The notes under the pieces were generated by a model, which saw only the letters and a program-made list of their open reading frames with translations, was not told where the DNA came from and ran no database searches. The position numbers and the translations under genes were made by a program. Positions 44,339 to 55,097 of a DNA stretch of 64,000 nt are shown one piece after another (position 1 is the stretch's first letter; the number at the start of each line of letters is the position of its first letter). The stretch comes from Sphingobacterium sp. SRCM116780 (GTDB lineage: Bacteria > Bacteroidota > Bacteroidia > Sphingobacteriales > Sphingobacteriaceae), in the NCBI RefSeq assembly GCF_021442025.1, contig NZ_CP090446.1, positions 3,596,001 through 3,660,000 on the forward strand, given 5' to 3'.

Positions 44339-45167
44339 ATAAGAACTTTTTGTATATCGAATATAGAATTTTCAAATCAGCTTCCTGCAAGGTCGCAACA
44401 TTCGTATTCTTTTGAATATAGTGCTGTTTAAAAGCCTTTATAGCTGCATCCAAATTTTTAACGTCATAACCAATAATCCGCAAGGCCATTTTGGGATTAA
44501 AATCAACAGGAGGGATTTCTAAAAAATCATCGTACCAATAACCAAATCCCTTATCTGCTAAAGTCCTCCACGGAAAACGAGATGGATCATTCTTACGTGT
44601 TGGCGCTAAATCCATATGCCCTATAAAATTAGCCTGAGGAATACTATATTTAGTTTTTAAATAAGACAACAGCTCCACCAATGCATTGATTTGAGCATCA
44701 GTCCAAGGATCTGTTGTTCCGTTATTATCCAGTTCGATACCAATAGAAGACGAGTTCAAGTCCGTATCATTACCCCATTTACCTGCGCCTGCATGATAAG
44801 CACGATAGTAATCGTTAACCATCTGTACCACCTTACCTGTACGACTGACAACGTAATGAGCACTTACACCAGCCTTTTCAGAATGAAATGTTCTAATCGT
44901 CTGACCCAACGAATCTTGTGCCGTATGATGAATAACTACAAAATTAGGTTTACGAATACCATAATTGATCGATGCAATCCACTCTTTCTCTATTGACGTG
45001 GGCAACTTCACGATTCCTTGGTTTAAGGCAGGAGTTGCTGCATACTCTTTCGAAAATTCTTTCGCTTTTTTCTTATAAACCTTTTCTGTTGTTGCATATT
45101 TGCCTCCTACACACGAGGTAAACGCTAACGCCATCAAAAGGATACTGGATATAAATCTACTATTCAT
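44337..45167 (-). CDS. N-acetylmuramoyl-L-alanine amidase (Amidase_2), lipoprotein
   Basis: A 276-aa zinc amidase that cuts the bond between MurNAc and the stem peptide. Lipobox at residues 15-19 (FTSC, LMALAFTSC). The Amidase_2 domain (~75-210) has the zinc ligands in VVIHHTAQD, in FIGHMDLAPTRKNDPSRFPW, and the core SAHYVVSRTGKVVQMVND, SIGIELDN. The C-terminal ~60 residues form a helical bundle with a peptidoglycan-binding look. Probably outer-membrane anchored and acting in muropeptide recycling. Confidence 0.92.
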   Translation of the reverse strand: MNSRFISSILLMALAFTSCVGGKYATTEKVYKKKAKEFSKEYAATPALNQGIVKLPTSIEKEWIASINYGIRKPNFVVIHHTAQDSLGQTIRTFHSEKAGVSAHYVVSRTGKVVQMVNDYYRAYHAGAGKWGNDTDLNSSSIGIELDNNGTTDPWTDAQINALVELLSYLKTKYSIPQANFIGHMDLAPTRKNDPSRFPWRTLADKGFGYWYDDFLEIPPVDFNPKMALRIIGYDVKNLDAAIKAFKQHYIQKNTNVATLQEADLKILYSIYKKFL

Positions 45168-45185
45168 TATTTGATGATTGATTCA

Positions 45186-45193
45186 CAAATATA
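45186..45193 (-). promoter_or_regulatory. -7 promoter box (TATATTTG) of the amidase gene
   Basis: Minus strand TATATTTG is an exact match, 18 nt before the amidase ATG at 45167. Confidence 0.5.
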
Positions 45194-45266
45194 CTTTTAA
45201 ATTTAAAATTGTATTGACGATGAACTAAATTGATACATTTCATTAGACGAACCCTTTTAAACAACG

Positions 45267-45299
45267 AAGAGCCCTCATCCTAAACGAATGAGGGCTCTT
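45267..45299 (-). terminator. Terminator after gcvP
   Basis: A 12-bp perfect stem (45267-45278 with 45288-45299, AAGAGCCCTCAT and complement). On the minus strand the following tract is only moderately T-rich; the longer T-run lies on the plus side. Confidence 0.75.
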
Positions 45300-45319
45300 T
45301 TTATTTTAATAGCAAGAAA

Positions 45320-48193
45320 TTATGCCTCTGCGTACTCTTCAATAGAAGGGCATGAACAAATTAACGTTCGATCACCTTGTGAATCGTTAACACGTCCTAC
45401 TGAAGGCCAGAATTTACGATCTTTCACATATGCCAAAGGATATGCTGCTGTTTGACGAGAATAAGGTTTATCCCACTCATCTGCAGTCACTACCGCAGCA
45501 GTATGAGGAGCATGTTTCAAAACATTTTCCACGCGATCTACCTCACCCGCTTCAACTGCAGCAACTTCTGCACGGATAGCGATTAAAGCATCACAGAAAC
45601 GATCTAATTCAGCTTTAGATTCAGATTCCGTAGGCTCAACCATCAAAGTACCCGCTACAGGAAATGAAACGGTTGGTGCATGGAAACCATAATCCATTAA
45701 GCGCTTAGCGATATCTGCCACTTCCACACCTACATTTTTATATGAACGACAATCTAAGATCATCTCGTGTGCACAACGACCATTCACACCAGAATACAAT
45801 ACTGGATAGTGATTTTCTAAACGAGCTTTGATATAGTTTGCATTCAAAATAGCTGTTTTAGTAGCATTAGTCAATCCTTCTCCACCCATCATTGCAATAT
45901 AAGCGTGCGAGATAATCAAGATAGATGCAGAACCAAATGGAGCCGCAGATACTGCAGTGATACCCTCAGCACCAGAAACCTCAACCACTTCGTGGTTAGG
46001 TAAGAAAGGTACTAAGTGTGCTGCAACACCAATTGGACCCATACCAGGTCCACCTCCACCGTGAGGGATACAGAATGTTTTATGTAAGTTCAAGTGACAT
46101 ACGTCAGCACCGATACGACCTGGGCTAGTTAAACCAACTTGCGCATTCATATTAGCACCATCCATATATACTTGACCACCGTTAGCGTGTATAATCTCAC
46201 AGATTTCAATGATAGGCTCTTCAAATACACCATGTGTAGACGGGTAAGTCACCATGAATGAATTTAAGTTAGCCGCATGCTCTGCTGCTTTCGCTCTCAA
46301 ATCTTCAACATCGATGTTACCGCGCTCATCACATTTTACAACCACAACTTTCAATCCAGCCATAGAAGCTGAAGCTGGGTTAGTACCGTGTGCAGAAGCA
46401 GGGATCAAACAGATGTTACGGTTATGATCTCCGCGGCTTTCATGATATGCACGAATCACCATCAAACCAGCATACTCACCTTGAGCACCAGAATTTGGTT
46501 GGAAACTCATTTTAGCAAAACCAGTGATCTCCGATAACCAGTCATTCAACTCACCTATCAATTGCATGTAACCCGAAGTTTGATCTGCAGGTGCAAAAGG
46601 ATGTAAACCACCAAAACTTGACCAAGTAACTGGAGTCATCTCCGCAGTTGCATTCAATTTCATTGTACATGATCCCAATGGAATCATAGAATGACACAAG
46701 GATAAATCCTTTGCTTCCAAAGATTTGATGTAACGTAACATCTCATGCTCTGAATGGTAACTGTTGAAAATCGGATGCGTTAAATAAGCGGAAGTACGAA
46801 CTAAATCAGCAGGAATGGCTGATGCCAATGATGCTTCAATTGATTCGAAATCCACATCAGCAACATTTTTTCCTTTAACCTTAGCAAATACTTTAACAAT
46901 GGTTTCAATATCTTCAACAGTTGTTGTTTCATCGATAGCGATACTCACGATTGAACCCACATAATTAAAGTTCAACTCATGGTTCAAAGCTTCTGATTTT
47001 AAACCAGCAACCTCATTACCCAAGTCAAAACGAACAGTGTCAAAGTAGTTTTTATTTAATTGCGTATAACCTAATTCTTCAACAGCCTGACCTAATAATT
47101 GCGTTAAATCATGAATACGGTTGGCAATATTTTTAATTCCTTGAGGACCATGGTACACAGCATAAAATGATGCCATGATGGCTAACAAAGCCTGAGCAGT
47201 ACAAATGTTCGAAGAAGCTTTATCACGACGAATGTGTTGCTCGCGCGTTTGCAAAGCCATACGTAAAGCATAGTTCCCATTTGCATCTGTTGTCACCCCG
47301 ATAATACGTCCAGGGATATTACGTTTGTAAGCATCTTTTGTTGCAAAGAAAGCAGCATGAGGACCACCGAAACCCATTGGTACACCAAAACGTTGTGAGT
47401 TACCCACGACAACATCAGCACCCCATTCTCCTGGAGGAGTCAATAACGCTAAGCTCATCAAATCTGCAGCTGCACATACAGTAATATCTTTACTATGAGC
47501 AGTTGCTGTAAAAGCTTTATAATCTATAATTGAGCCATCTGCTGCTGGATATTGAACAAATGCAGCAAAAACGTCATCTGTTAACTGAGCTTCAGAGATT
47601 TCTGTGATTCTTAATTCGATTCCAAAGGAAATAGCACGCGTTCTTAGTACGTCTATCGTTTGTGGATAAGCATTTTCAGAAACTAAAAATACATGAGCAT
47701 CTTTATTTTTACGAGCAGAAAACAACATGAACATCGCTTCCGCAGCAGCTGTAGCCTCATCCAATAAAGAAGCATTTGCAATTTCTAAACCTGTAAAATC
47801 ACAAACAACCGTTTGGAAATTTAACAACGCTTGTAAACGACCTTGCGCAATCTCCGCTTGATAAGGTGTATACTGCGTATACCATCCTGGATTTTCAAAG
47901 ACATTTCTTTGAATAACACCAGGTAAAATCACATCAAAGTAACCCTGTCCAATATAAGACTTGAAAACTTTATTTTTTTCTGCGATTTGTTTTACCCTTT
48001 TCAGATAAGCGACTTCGCTTAAAGCAGCAGGCAATTGTAAAGCTTGTTTAGCACGAATCTGTGCAGGAACAGTTTGCTCAATAAGTTGGTCTAGCGAATC
48101 AACGCCTAAAAATCCCAACATTTCTTTCGTTTCAACCGAACTAGGTCCGTTGTGACGATCTTCAAATTTCTCTTGAAAATGTATGTTACTCAT
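45320..48193 (-). CDS. gcvP: Glycine dehydrogenase (decarboxylating), P-protein
   Basis: A 957-aa PLP enzyme that decarboxylates glycine and passes the aminomethyl group to the lipoyl arm of GcvH. Full-length fused form: the N-terminal half ([37 protein letters not shown]) and the C-terminal catalytic half with the PLP lysine in [18 protein letters not shown]. gcvT lies 15 kb away on the other strand and gcvH is not in the window. Transcribed alone from a -7 box ~86 nt upstream; no glycine riboswitch is visible in the leader. Confidence 0.97.
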   Translation of the reverse strand: MSNIHFQEKFEDRHNGPSSVETKEMLGFLGVDSLDQLIEQTVPAQIRAKQALQLPAALSEVAYLKRVKQIAEKNKVFKSYIGQGYFDVILPGVIQRNVFENPGWYTQYTPYQAEIAQGRLQALLNFQTVVCDFTGLEIANASLLDEATAAAEAMFMLFSARKNKDAHVFLVSENAYPQTIDVLRTRAISFGIELRITEISEAQLTDDVFAAFVQYPAADGSIIDYKAFTATAHSKDITVCAAADLMSLALLTPPGEWGADVVVGNSQRFGVPMGFGGPHAAFFATKDAYKRNIPGRIIGVTTDANGNYALRMALQTREQHIRRDKASSNICTAQALLAIMASFYAVYHGPQGIKNIANRIHDLTQLLGQAVEELGYTQLNKNYFDTVRFDLGNEVAGLKSEALNHELNFNYVGSIVSIAIDETTTVEDIETIVKVFAKVKGKNVADVDFESIEASLASAIPADLVRTSAYLTHPIFNSYHSEHEMLRYIKSLEAKDLSLCHSMIPLGSCTMKLNATAEMTPVTWSSFGGLHPFAPADQTSGYMQLIGELNDWLSEITGFAKMSFQPNSGAQGEYAGLMVIRAYHESRGDHNRNICLIPASAHGTNPASASMAGLKVVVVKCDERGNIDVEDLRAKAAEHAANLNSFMVTYPSTHGVFEEPIIEICEIIHANGGQVYMDGANMNAQVGLTSPGRIGADVCHLNLHKTFCIPHGGGGPGMGPIGVAAHLVPFLPNHEVVEVSGAEGITAVSAAPFGSASILIISHAYIAMMGGEGLTNATKTAILNANYIKARLENHYPVLYSGVNGRCAHEMILDCRSYKNVGVEVADIAKRLMDYGFHAPTVSFPVAGTLMVEPTESESKAELDRFCDALIAIRAEVAAVEAGEVDRVENVLKHAPHTAAVVTADEWDKPYSRQTAAYPLAYVKDRKFWPSVGRVNDSQGDRTLICSCPSIEEYAEA

Positions 48194-48278
48194 GTGTGCA
48201 AAAAATTAATGCCCTTTGCTAGATTTTTATTTTTTGATTTTCATAAAACAATAGCAAAACAGCTGCTTTTTGGATGCG

Positions 48279-48286
48279 CAAAGATA
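48279..48286 (-). promoter_or_regulatory. -7 promoter box (TATCTTTG) of gcvP
   Basis: Minus strand TATCTTTG, exact TAnnTTTG match, followed by GCGCA, giving a leader of about 80 nt. Confidence 0.5.
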
Positions 48287-48464
48287 CATTTTTTCAAGTC
48301 CTAAAAAAAGCAGATTTTTACGGTAAAAGTAATTATTATAATGCCGTTATAAAACAATCGTTTGCAGGCTTCTCCAAAGTCAAAAGCTTCGTGAAATAAA
48401 TTTCAAAAAGACAATTATTTTTTCTATCCCAGGTTTTTTGTTGATGCTCCCATAAAAACAAAAA

Positions 48465-48489
48465 GCATTTTCTCAGTTGGAGAAAATGC
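48465..48489 (-). terminator. Terminator after the Oar-like receptor gene
   Basis: A 10-bp stem GCATTTTCTC/GAGAAAATGC with a five-base loop, followed on the minus strand by TTTTTGTTTTTATG. Confidence 0.85.
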
Positions 48490-48517
48490 CTCTTTACATC
48501 CATTCGAAATCAATCCT

Positions 48518-51500
48518 TTAGAAAGAGTATCTTAATCCCAGTTGGAATTGATAAGGATTTCCTGAAGGGGTTACAATTCCAGAATTATTAACACGATAGA
48601 CAAATTCTTGTTTAGCCGTATCAAATCCTGGTATTGGAGGAGTTGTATCTGTTTTAGGAATTCCCACCGCGTATAAATCTTGGTTTGCCAATGATTTATT
48701 AACACCCCAAGTCTTTTTCAATAAATTGCCAACATTAAATACATCAGCAGACACTTCGATAGCATGAGTTTTATAAAAATTAAATTTCTTTGCGATTCTG
48801 ACATCCACCAAACTATAGAAACCATTAATTCCACCATTCCGTTCTGCAACCTTACCCATATAGTCCTGAATATAATTTTTTAGACTTTGGCTTGCGTCTG
48901 GGTTATCAAGTAAAGCTTTTAATCCTGTAGCAACATTGGATGCTGTCGAATTATTATTAGGATCGAAAATATACGCCAAGTCATTTGTTCCCGAAACAAA
49001 ATCACCATTTATATTTCCCCCCGCAAGCAGACTATAGCGTGTGCCCCCCATACCTGAATAACGAACTCCTACACTCACCCCATAAAATGTAGGTAAAGTT
49101 CCATAGATAACCACCTTATTTCTAAATTGATTATTGGAGTAACTCATTTTACTGATATCTCGTGGATCATCTTTTACCGCCAAGGAAAGTGTTGCTGTAT
49201 TCGCGACATTCCCGTTATAAGAGGTATTATCTTTCGCATCGTTCCAAGTGTAACTAACAGAGACAGAACCATCCTTATAATATTGATAACTAGCGTCCAA
49301 AACAACTGCAAACTGGTTAACCTTTCCTTTGCTATTCAATTCCAATACCCGTCCAAATTTATTCGAAATACGTCCTGCTTTCCAATCTGGAACACCATTT
49401 ACAATCGCTGAAGTAGGAACATACACGCCTCTATTATCTTCATTTGCCAATCTAAAGAAAGGATCGTTCACCATATTCCGATCTGTATACATGTAATTAT
49501 TACGTCCCAAATTCATAAAGGCTGAGATTCCAGCTTTTAACTTCGCTGAGAAAAAATGGGTGTAGGACAAGTTCGCCTTATAAATGACAGGAATCTTTGT
49601 ATCCTCTGCATACGTATTAATTGTTGGAACCTGAAATGCACTTAAGGTTGGTACAGTAGCATAATCCTTTCGATAGCTCACAAAATCAGGTGTCGGCACA
49701 TCAGCTCCCCTTACATCAACAGTAGCAAAATGCTTTCCATCAAATGTCAGGTTATTAATGGTCATGTAGTTGTTGATATCAGAAGCAAAAATCCCCGCTC
49801 CAAATCGCAAAAAATCCTTATGTTGTTCATTCACATCCCAGGTCATTTGTAAACGTGGTTGAACCACAAAAGATTTCAACTTATGATCTGTCCTTACACC
49901 AACCTCAGCAAGCAATAACTCGTTCAATGGTGATTTAGGATACATTCCATAATCCAATCGTAGTCCTCCAATAAAATCAAGTCCTTTTGCCAATTTCGTT
50001 TGTAATTGTCCATATGCCCCGGTATTAAAAATATTTCCTTTAACTGTTGGGTCATCCACTAAAGGCACTTCGCGATAAAACGCATAAGGCGTCCTATTTT
50101 CAAAATTTTGTAAGGCAGTAAAGTTTCCACTAGGTCTAAATTGAAAACGACCATTCACTTCACTTCCATAGAGTGATTTTGCTCGAGTATACATCAGATC
50201 TATCCCAAACGTATAGTTTATCTTATCTGTACTATAGTATAGGTTATTGACCAACTGCAAGACATTATTCGTAAATGATTCTTGTGCAAATCGGTGCCCT
50301 CCTAATTGTAAATTTGTTGATAAATCTTTTCCATCAATAGTCGAAACAACATTCTCAACAATAGCACGCGGAATATTACTTGAAGGCAACATATCCCCCG
50401 GCGAACTTTTCTGATAAGTATATAAGTGTTGTAATTTTAATTCATTCGTCACTCTTGGGGAAATCGAAGTTCTTAAGGTAGCAAGTAAGCTATTGTCTAT
50501 ATTTTTATCATTCCCATAAGACTCATATAGGTTGATTTTCGTGTTGTCTTCAAGACCCAGATTATTTCTATCATTTGTATAGTTATCTCTAATGGTTAAT
50601 AGATTTTTATCATTTATCTGCCAATCTATACGTCCAAAAACTGCATCGGAACCTCTCTTTTTATCAAAAGAACCATATTGATTCTCATTTCCCAATCCAT
50701 ATTTTCCTCGACCAATGCTCACAAATTGATCGATGGTAGCTTTATTAATATTAAACCTCTTTTCATCATCTTGTGATTGGATATCTGCAATAATCAATGG
50801 ACGTGCATCTTGTTGATGATCCCACACCACGAAATAATGTAGTTTGTCTTTAATAATCGGACCTCCGAGGGAGAATCCATATTGATAAGTCGAGAAATCA
50901 TTGGAACGTTTATTTCCACGAATATCATATTGACTCGACAACCAATCTGCTCTGGAATAAACCCATGCATTTCCCTGTGTTGTATTGGTTCCCGATTTCG
51001 TTACCGCACTAACAGTACCCCCGCCACTTCTTCCATACGTTACATCATATTGGTTGGTAACAACTTTAAATTCACGAACAGCCTCAATAGAAATAGAGAA
51101 TGGAGCACCACTTCGACTTGTTGTCGATCCTGCGGATGTTGGATTTTTTGCTGTCATTCCATCAATGGTAAAATTCGTCGAAGAACCCAATTGCCCTGAA
51201 ATATTATCTCCTTTACTTAAAGGAGATAAATCCATTAAAGAAGTAAAGTTACGCCCATTGACAGGAAGTTTTACAATATCTTTCGCCGTAACCGCTGTTG
51301 CGGCTCCTAGGTTTTCAATTTTATTTTTCATTGATGCGATTCCTTTTAACTCAACGACATCGAGCACATTGGATGTCGCGGCAACATCCACATCAACACG
51401 CACAATGTCCCCTTGATTGAGCATATAACCCGACCTCACCTGCTCTCCAAAACCAATATATTTAACCTTAACTGTATAGGGACCTCCTAAAGGAAGCTCT

Positions 51501-51709
51501 TTGAATGTATAGTCACCACTTCCATTCGTCGAAGTTTTAGTCGTAAACCCTGTCGATTCATTACGAATCTCGACAGATGCACCCTGTAAAGTTTTTTTTT
51601 GATCGTCTATTATTTTCCCGGAAATACTTGCCTGTGTGGTTTGTGCCATTAAGGAAGTAGAAGAAGCTCCAATGGTGGTCACTAAAGCCGTTAAAATTAA
51701 TTTTCTCAT
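48518..51709 (-). CDS. Oar-type TonB-dependent outer-membrane receptor
   Basis: A 1063-aa outer-membrane receptor. Signal peptide 1-22 (LILTALVTTIGASSTSLMAQ), CarboxypepD_reg domain ~28-115 (ISGKIIDDQKKTLQGASVEI), plug ~120-245 (VKLPVNGRNFTSLMDLSPL, VTNQYDVTYGRSGGGTVSAV, VTKSGTNTTQGNAWVYSR) and a barrel ending in YQFQLGLRYSF with the C-terminal phenylalanine. These features are those of the Oar family. No SusD partner, regulator or enzyme is adjacent, so the ligand is unknown. Confidence 0.93.
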   Translation of the reverse strand: MRKLILTALVTTIGASSTSLMAQTTQASISGKIIDDQKKTLQGASVEIRNESTGFTTKTSTNGSGDYTFKELPLGGPYTVKVKYIGFGEQVRSGYMLNQGDIVRVDVDVAATSNVLDVVELKGIASMKNKIENLGAATAVTAKDIVKLPVNGRNFTSLMDLSPLSKGDNISGQLGSSTNFTIDGMTAKNPTSAGSTTSRSGAPFSISIEAVREFKVVTNQYDVTYGRSGGGTVSAVTKSGTNTTQGNAWVYSRADWLSSQYDIRGNKRSNDFSTYQYGFSLGGPIIKDKLHYFVVWDHQQDARPLIIADIQSQDDEKRFNINKATIDQFVSIGRGKYGLGNENQYGSFDKKRGSDAVFGRIDWQINDKNLLTIRDNYTNDRNNLGLEDNTKINLYESYGNDKNIDNSLLATLRTSISPRVTNELKLQHLYTYQKSSPGDMLPSSNIPRAIVENVVSTIDGKDLSTNLQLGGHRFAQESFTNNVLQLVNNLYYSTDKINYTFGIDLMYTRAKSLYGSEVNGRFQFRPSGNFTALQNFENRTPYAFYREVPLVDDPTVKGNIFNTGAYGQLQTKLAKGLDFIGGLRLDYGMYPKSPLNELLLAEVGVRTDHKLKSFVVQPRLQMTWDVNEQHKDFLRFGAGIFASDINNYMTINNLTFDGKHFATVDVRGADVPTPDFVSYRKDYATVPTLSAFQVPTINTYAEDTKIPVIYKANLSYTHFFSAKLKAGISAFMNLGRNNYMYTDRNMVNDPFFRLANEDNRGVYVPTSAIVNGVPDWKAGRISNKFGRVLELNSKGKVNQFAVVLDASYQYYKDGSVSVSYTWNDAKDNTSYNGNVANTATLSLAVKDDPRDISKMSYSNNQFRNKVVIYGTLPTFYGVSVGVRYSGMGGTRYSLLAGGNINGDFVSGTNDLAYIFDPNNNSTASNVATGLKALLDNPDASQSLKNYIQDYMGKVAERNGGINGFYSLVDVRIAKKFNFYKTHAIEVSADVFNVGNLLKKTWGVNKSLANQDLYAVGIPKTDTTPPIPGFDTAKQEFVYRVNNSGIVTPSGNPYQFQLGLRYSF

Positions 51710-51740
51710 TTTTTAGTCTAGTGTTGATGATTTTCTGCTG

Positions 51741-51748
51741 CAAAAGTA
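51741..51748 (-). promoter_or_regulatory. -7 promoter box (TACTTTTG) of the Oar-like receptor
   Basis: Minus strand TACTTTTG matches TAnnTTTG and lies 31 nt before the ATG at 51709. Confidence 0.45.
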
Positions 51749-51936
51749 TGCGTCGATCATTAACTAAACTCTTATTCTTTATTATGAAATTATTATGTTT
51801 AACAGCTGCTCCGAATAAGAAAAAACAAGCAACTTATATTTTATCTGTGAGCATTAGATAATCAATCTGTTATTTTCATAGGCAGACGCATGAGATCAAG
51901 GAAAAGAGTTCAATCAAAAGAAATAATAACATACAT

Positions 51937-51972
51937 AAACAAAAAGACGGTCAATTGACCGTCTTTTTGTTT
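51937..51972 (-). terminator. Terminator directly after bshC
   Basis: A perfect 36-nt palindrome (AAACAAAAAGACGGTCAA and its complement) whose edge is one base from the bshC stop codon. Both sides are A/T-rich. Confidence 0.85.
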
Positions 51973-51973
51973 T

Positions 51974-53563
51974 TTAATAGAGGATTGTAAATTTGAAATC
52001 CAAAGGAATAAAATGTTTATACAGTTCTTCAAATAAAGAATCCCCATATTTCACATAGAGCAATCCAAAATTTTCTGTTCTTTCTTGCAAACCTCCACCA
52101 GGGAAAAGACGTTCTTTAATATGATCGATATTGGACAGGGCATCTTTGTGATTACGCTTGTCGGCACGCATTAATTTTTTCTCCAAGCTATTGATCGCCT
52201 TTTTTAAGCGTGCTTTAATTGCCTCTGTGCTTGGAGATAGGCTGGGATCTATTTTGTGCGTACGGAGCTTTATTTTACCAAATATCGCATTCAATTCCAT
52301 CCATTCATCACTCAGATTCAAACGATGTTTTGTATGGCGCCGTACATATTCTTTTTTCAAGATCTCGCTATCCTTAAAAATACTTTTAAAAGTAAGATCC
52401 TGTCTGAAAATTTTTGAAACGACATTGTCTTCTGTCATCATCGCAGAATTCCGAGGCACAAGAATAGGGAAATCAATGTCATATTGATCGAAATTAGTTT
52501 TCAACTGCATCCAATAGACCATTTCTGCCCCACCTCCTATGTAAGCCAGATTAGGTAAGATCATCTCTTGATACATCGGACGCATGACCACATTGGGACT
52601 GAATCGTTCTGGATGTGTATCAATTTCTTTTTCCAGCTCTGTTTTAGTAAAATATAAGTCTTGATGTAAAACTTCATATCTTCCATCTGGATTTAAAACA
52701 ATGCGTTCCCGGTAGTTATCAGTCAAATAAAAGAAATTGATTTCACGCGCATGTACTTGCGTGTCAAATCCTGCCTCTTCCAAAGATTTTGATGTTTCTT
52801 CAATCGCTTTAAAACTTCTTTCCTTAATGATATCTTCCCTAATGATCGGTTTAAAAATTTCCTTAAGCTCTTTATCATCTGCATCCAGAACAATTAAGCC
52901 AAATTTTTTAAAGAGTTCATGCACCAAGTAGCGCATAGCATCCGCTAATTTTTCATGTTTCAGGTAGGCTTCCTCTACCATCTTCGTTAGCTTACACGAG
53001 TTTTCCGAAAGCCCCAATACACCATTATACTGTTTAACAGCTTCAACAATCGTACTCGTATCCATTCTTCCCGTTGCTGAAATCGCAGGGGTATCCCAAA
53101 CGATTTTCTTTCCTGAAAGCTTCGTATAGTTTATTTCGGCAAAATCATGATCCTCTGTCGCCATCCAATAAACAGGAATAAATTCTTTTTCAGGAAACTG
53201 CGCTTTTAAATCATCTGCTAAACGAATAGCGGTTATGATTTTAAATATAAAATATAATGGTCCGGTAAAAATATTGAGCTGGTGTCCTGTGGTAATCGTA
53301 AAGGCATTGTTTTCAAGCAATTTCTCTATATTCTCCAATACGTGAGGAGCGGAATCCAATAGATCACCATATTGTGTTTTTAGACGATCAACTAAAAGTG
53401 TACGATGAAGGAAGTTTTTTTTCTGTTGGATTTGCCTTTCAAAACCTGTAAATGTTGGCCAATTTCCAATGAAAGGAGCCAAATTTTGATTTTGATTTAA
53501 ATACGCAATAAGTGTCTTAGAAAAGCTGTTGGTTTCGCTATAGTCTATATAAGTTGCTTTCAT
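51974..53563 (-). CDS. bshC: Bacillithiol biosynthesis cysteine-adding enzyme BshC
   Basis: A 529-aa enzyme proposed to add cysteine to glucosaminyl-malate in the last step of bacillithiol synthesis. Signatures include TTGHQLNIFTGPLYFIFKI, PVYWMATEDHDFAEINY, and the C-terminal LFPGGGLQERTENF. Length fits the family (~530-540 aa). It implies that this organism makes bacillithiol; bshA and bshB are not in the window. Single gene. Confidence 0.95.
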   Translation of the reverse strand: MKATYIDYSETNSFSKTLIAYLNQNQNLAPFIGNWPTFTGFERQIQQKKNFLHRTLLVDRLKTQYGDLLDSAPHVLENIEKLLENNAFTITTGHQLNIFTGPLYFIFKIITAIRLADDLKAQFPEKEFIPVYWMATEDHDFAEINYTKLSGKKIVWDTPAISATGRMDTSTIVEAVKQYNGVLGLSENSCKLTKMVEEAYLKHEKLADAMRYLVHELFKKFGLIVLDADDKELKEIFKPIIREDIIKERSFKAIEETSKSLEEAGFDTQVHAREINFFYLTDNYRERIVLNPDGRYEVLHQDLYFTKTELEKEIDTHPERFSPNVVMRPMYQEMILPNLAYIGGGAEMVYWMQLKTNFDQYDIDFPILVPRNSAMMTEDNVVSKIFRQDLTFKSIFKDSEILKKEYVRRHTKHRLNLSDEWMELNAIFGKIKLRTHKIDPSLSPSTEAIKARLKKAINSLEKKLMRADKRNHKDALSNIDHIKERLFPGGGLQERTENFGLLYVKYGDSLFEELYKHFIPLDFKFTILY

Positions 53564-53667
53564 CTACCCCGCTAATAATAAAATATAAAATGCGACACAA
53601 ATTACGGATTTTTATGAAAAAGCAAATTAAAAGCCCAGTATTATAGCCATTCTATGACAAACACAAG

Positions 53668-53717
53668 AAAGCCTTTCTATTTAAGTTACGATAATCGTAC
53701 TTAAGTAGAAAGGCTTT
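53668..53717 (-). terminator. Terminator after rimO
   Basis: A long hairpin: outer arms 53668-53686 and 53699-53717 pair over 19 positions with one mismatch, and the inner TACGAT/ATCGTA extends it to about 25 bp. It lies 31 nt after the rimO stop. Confidence 0.85.
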
Positions 53718-53748
53718 ATGCAAGATATTTTCGAATACGATTATAAAG

Positions 53749-55083
53749 CTATTTTAAAATAGTACCGTATAAATCGAAGTCTTCAGCACGATCAACCTGT
53801 ACTTGAACAAAATCTCCAATACGTGCATAATTCGTTTTTGCTTCCAATATAACCTCATTGTCCACCTCAGGAGAATCAAACTCTGTCCTTCCAACGAAAT
53901 ACTCACCATCAAGTGGGTCAATCAGCACTTTATACGTTTTACCTATTTTTTCCTGATTAATATCAAAAGAAATACCTTGTTGTACTTCCATGATGGCTTC
54001 AACACGTTCCTGTTTTACCTCTTCAGGAACATTATCTTCTAAAGAATGTGCATGTGTTTTCTCTTCGTGTGAATAAGTAAAACAGCCTAAACGATCGAAG
54101 CGTGTTTCTTCAACCCAATCCAGCATTTCTTGAAAATCTTGCTCAGTCTCACCAGGGTATCCACAGATTAATGTGGTACGCAAAGCAATATCAGGGACTT
54201 TATCACGAATTTTATTGACCAAGTCAATTTGCTTTTGTTTACTTGTGCCTCGTCGCATAGAAGTCAACATATTATCGGAAATATGTTGTAATGGCATATC
54301 TAAATAATTACAGATATTGGAACGCTCATTCATCGCATCTAGAATATCCATCGGGAATCCAGAAGGATAAGCATATTGCAAACGAATCCAATCAATACCA
54401 TCTACATCAGATAGATGACGCATCAAATCGGAAAGATTTCTTTTCCCGTAAATATCTAAACCGTAATACGTTAAATCTTGCGCAATTAAAATCAATTCTT
54501 TTGTGCCATTGGAAGCTAGAAATTTTGCTTCTTTCACTAAATCATCAATTGATTTTGAAACGTGTTTTCCACGCATCAATGGAATCGCACAGAATGAACA
54601 AGGACGATTACAGCCTTCCGCAATTTTAAAATAAGAATAATGTGACGGAGTCGTCAACATACGTTCCCCTAACAACTCATGGCGATAATCTGCACCAATT
54701 GTTTTTAGCAAATCGGGTAGATCATTTGTTCCGAAATAAGCATCTACATTTGTGATTTCGGATTCCAATTCAGGCTTATAGCGTTCGGATAGGCAACCCG
54801 TAACAATCACTTTATTGATCTTACCTTCTTCTTTCAATTCCGAAAATTGCAAAATGGTATCGATCGATTCCTGTTTTGCATTATCGATAAATCCGCAAGT
54901 ATTAATGATAACGATATCGTTTTCTTGAATATTAGTTGCCTCATGCACCACTTCCATTTGATTACCCTTCAACTGTCCCATTAATACTTCACTATCGTGA
55001 ATATTTTTAGAACAGCCCAATGTAACCACATTGACACGAGGTTTTAACTTTGGCTCTACAGCCTTACTATATTTTGTTTTCAT
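53749..55083 (-). CDS. rimO: Ribosomal protein uS12 methylthiotransferase RimO
   Basis: A 444-aa radical-SAM enzyme that methylthiolates the conserved aspartate of ribosomal protein S12. N-terminal UPF0004 domain with VVTLGCSKNIHDSEVLM and IINTCGFIDNAKQESID; radical-SAM cluster CNRPCSFC; C-terminal TRAM domain (~375-444). The VTLGCSKN start separates RimO from MiaB. It follows ftsY by 14 nt and ends the ribosomal-protein/ftsY group, an order typical of Bacteroidetes. Confidence 0.96.
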   Translation of the reverse strand: MKTKYSKAVEPKLKPRVNVVTLGCSKNIHDSEVLMGQLKGNQMEVVHEATNIQENDIVIINTCGFIDNAKQESIDTILQFSELKEEGKINKVIVTGCLSERYKPELESEITNVDAYFGTNDLPDLLKTIGADYRHELLGERMLTTPSHYSYFKIAEGCNRPCSFCAIPLMRGKHVSKSIDDLVKEAKFLASNGTKELILIAQDLTYYGLDIYGKRNLSDLMRHLSDVDGIDWIRLQYAYPSGFPMDILDAMNERSNICNYLDMPLQHISDNMLTSMRRGTSKQKQIDLVNKIRDKVPDIALRTTLICGYPGETEQDFQEMLDWVEETRFDRLGCFTYSHEEKTHAHSLEDNVPEEVKQERVEAIMEVQQGISFDINQEKIGKTYKVLIDPLDGEYFVGRTEFDSPEVDNEVILEAKTNYARIGDFVQVQVDRAEDFDLYGTILK

Positions 55084-55097
55084 ATATTGGATGTGGA

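Larger units (their letters stand above)
48194..48517. other. Intergenic region between gcvP and the Oar-like receptor
   Basis: 324 nt containing the gcvP promoter box (48279-48286) and the receptor terminator (48465-48489). No glycine-riboswitch-like pair of aptamers and no coding region were found. Confidence 0.6.

Noticed and set aside
48194..48280. Glycine riboswitch in the gcvP leader (also looked for before gcvT)
   Set aside because: The leaders are too short and lack the paired aptamer sequence; only promoter boxes are seen.
50985..51416. A 143-codon plus-strand frame opposite the Oar-like receptor
   Set aside because: Antisense shadow of the receptor's plug region; no domain or start context.
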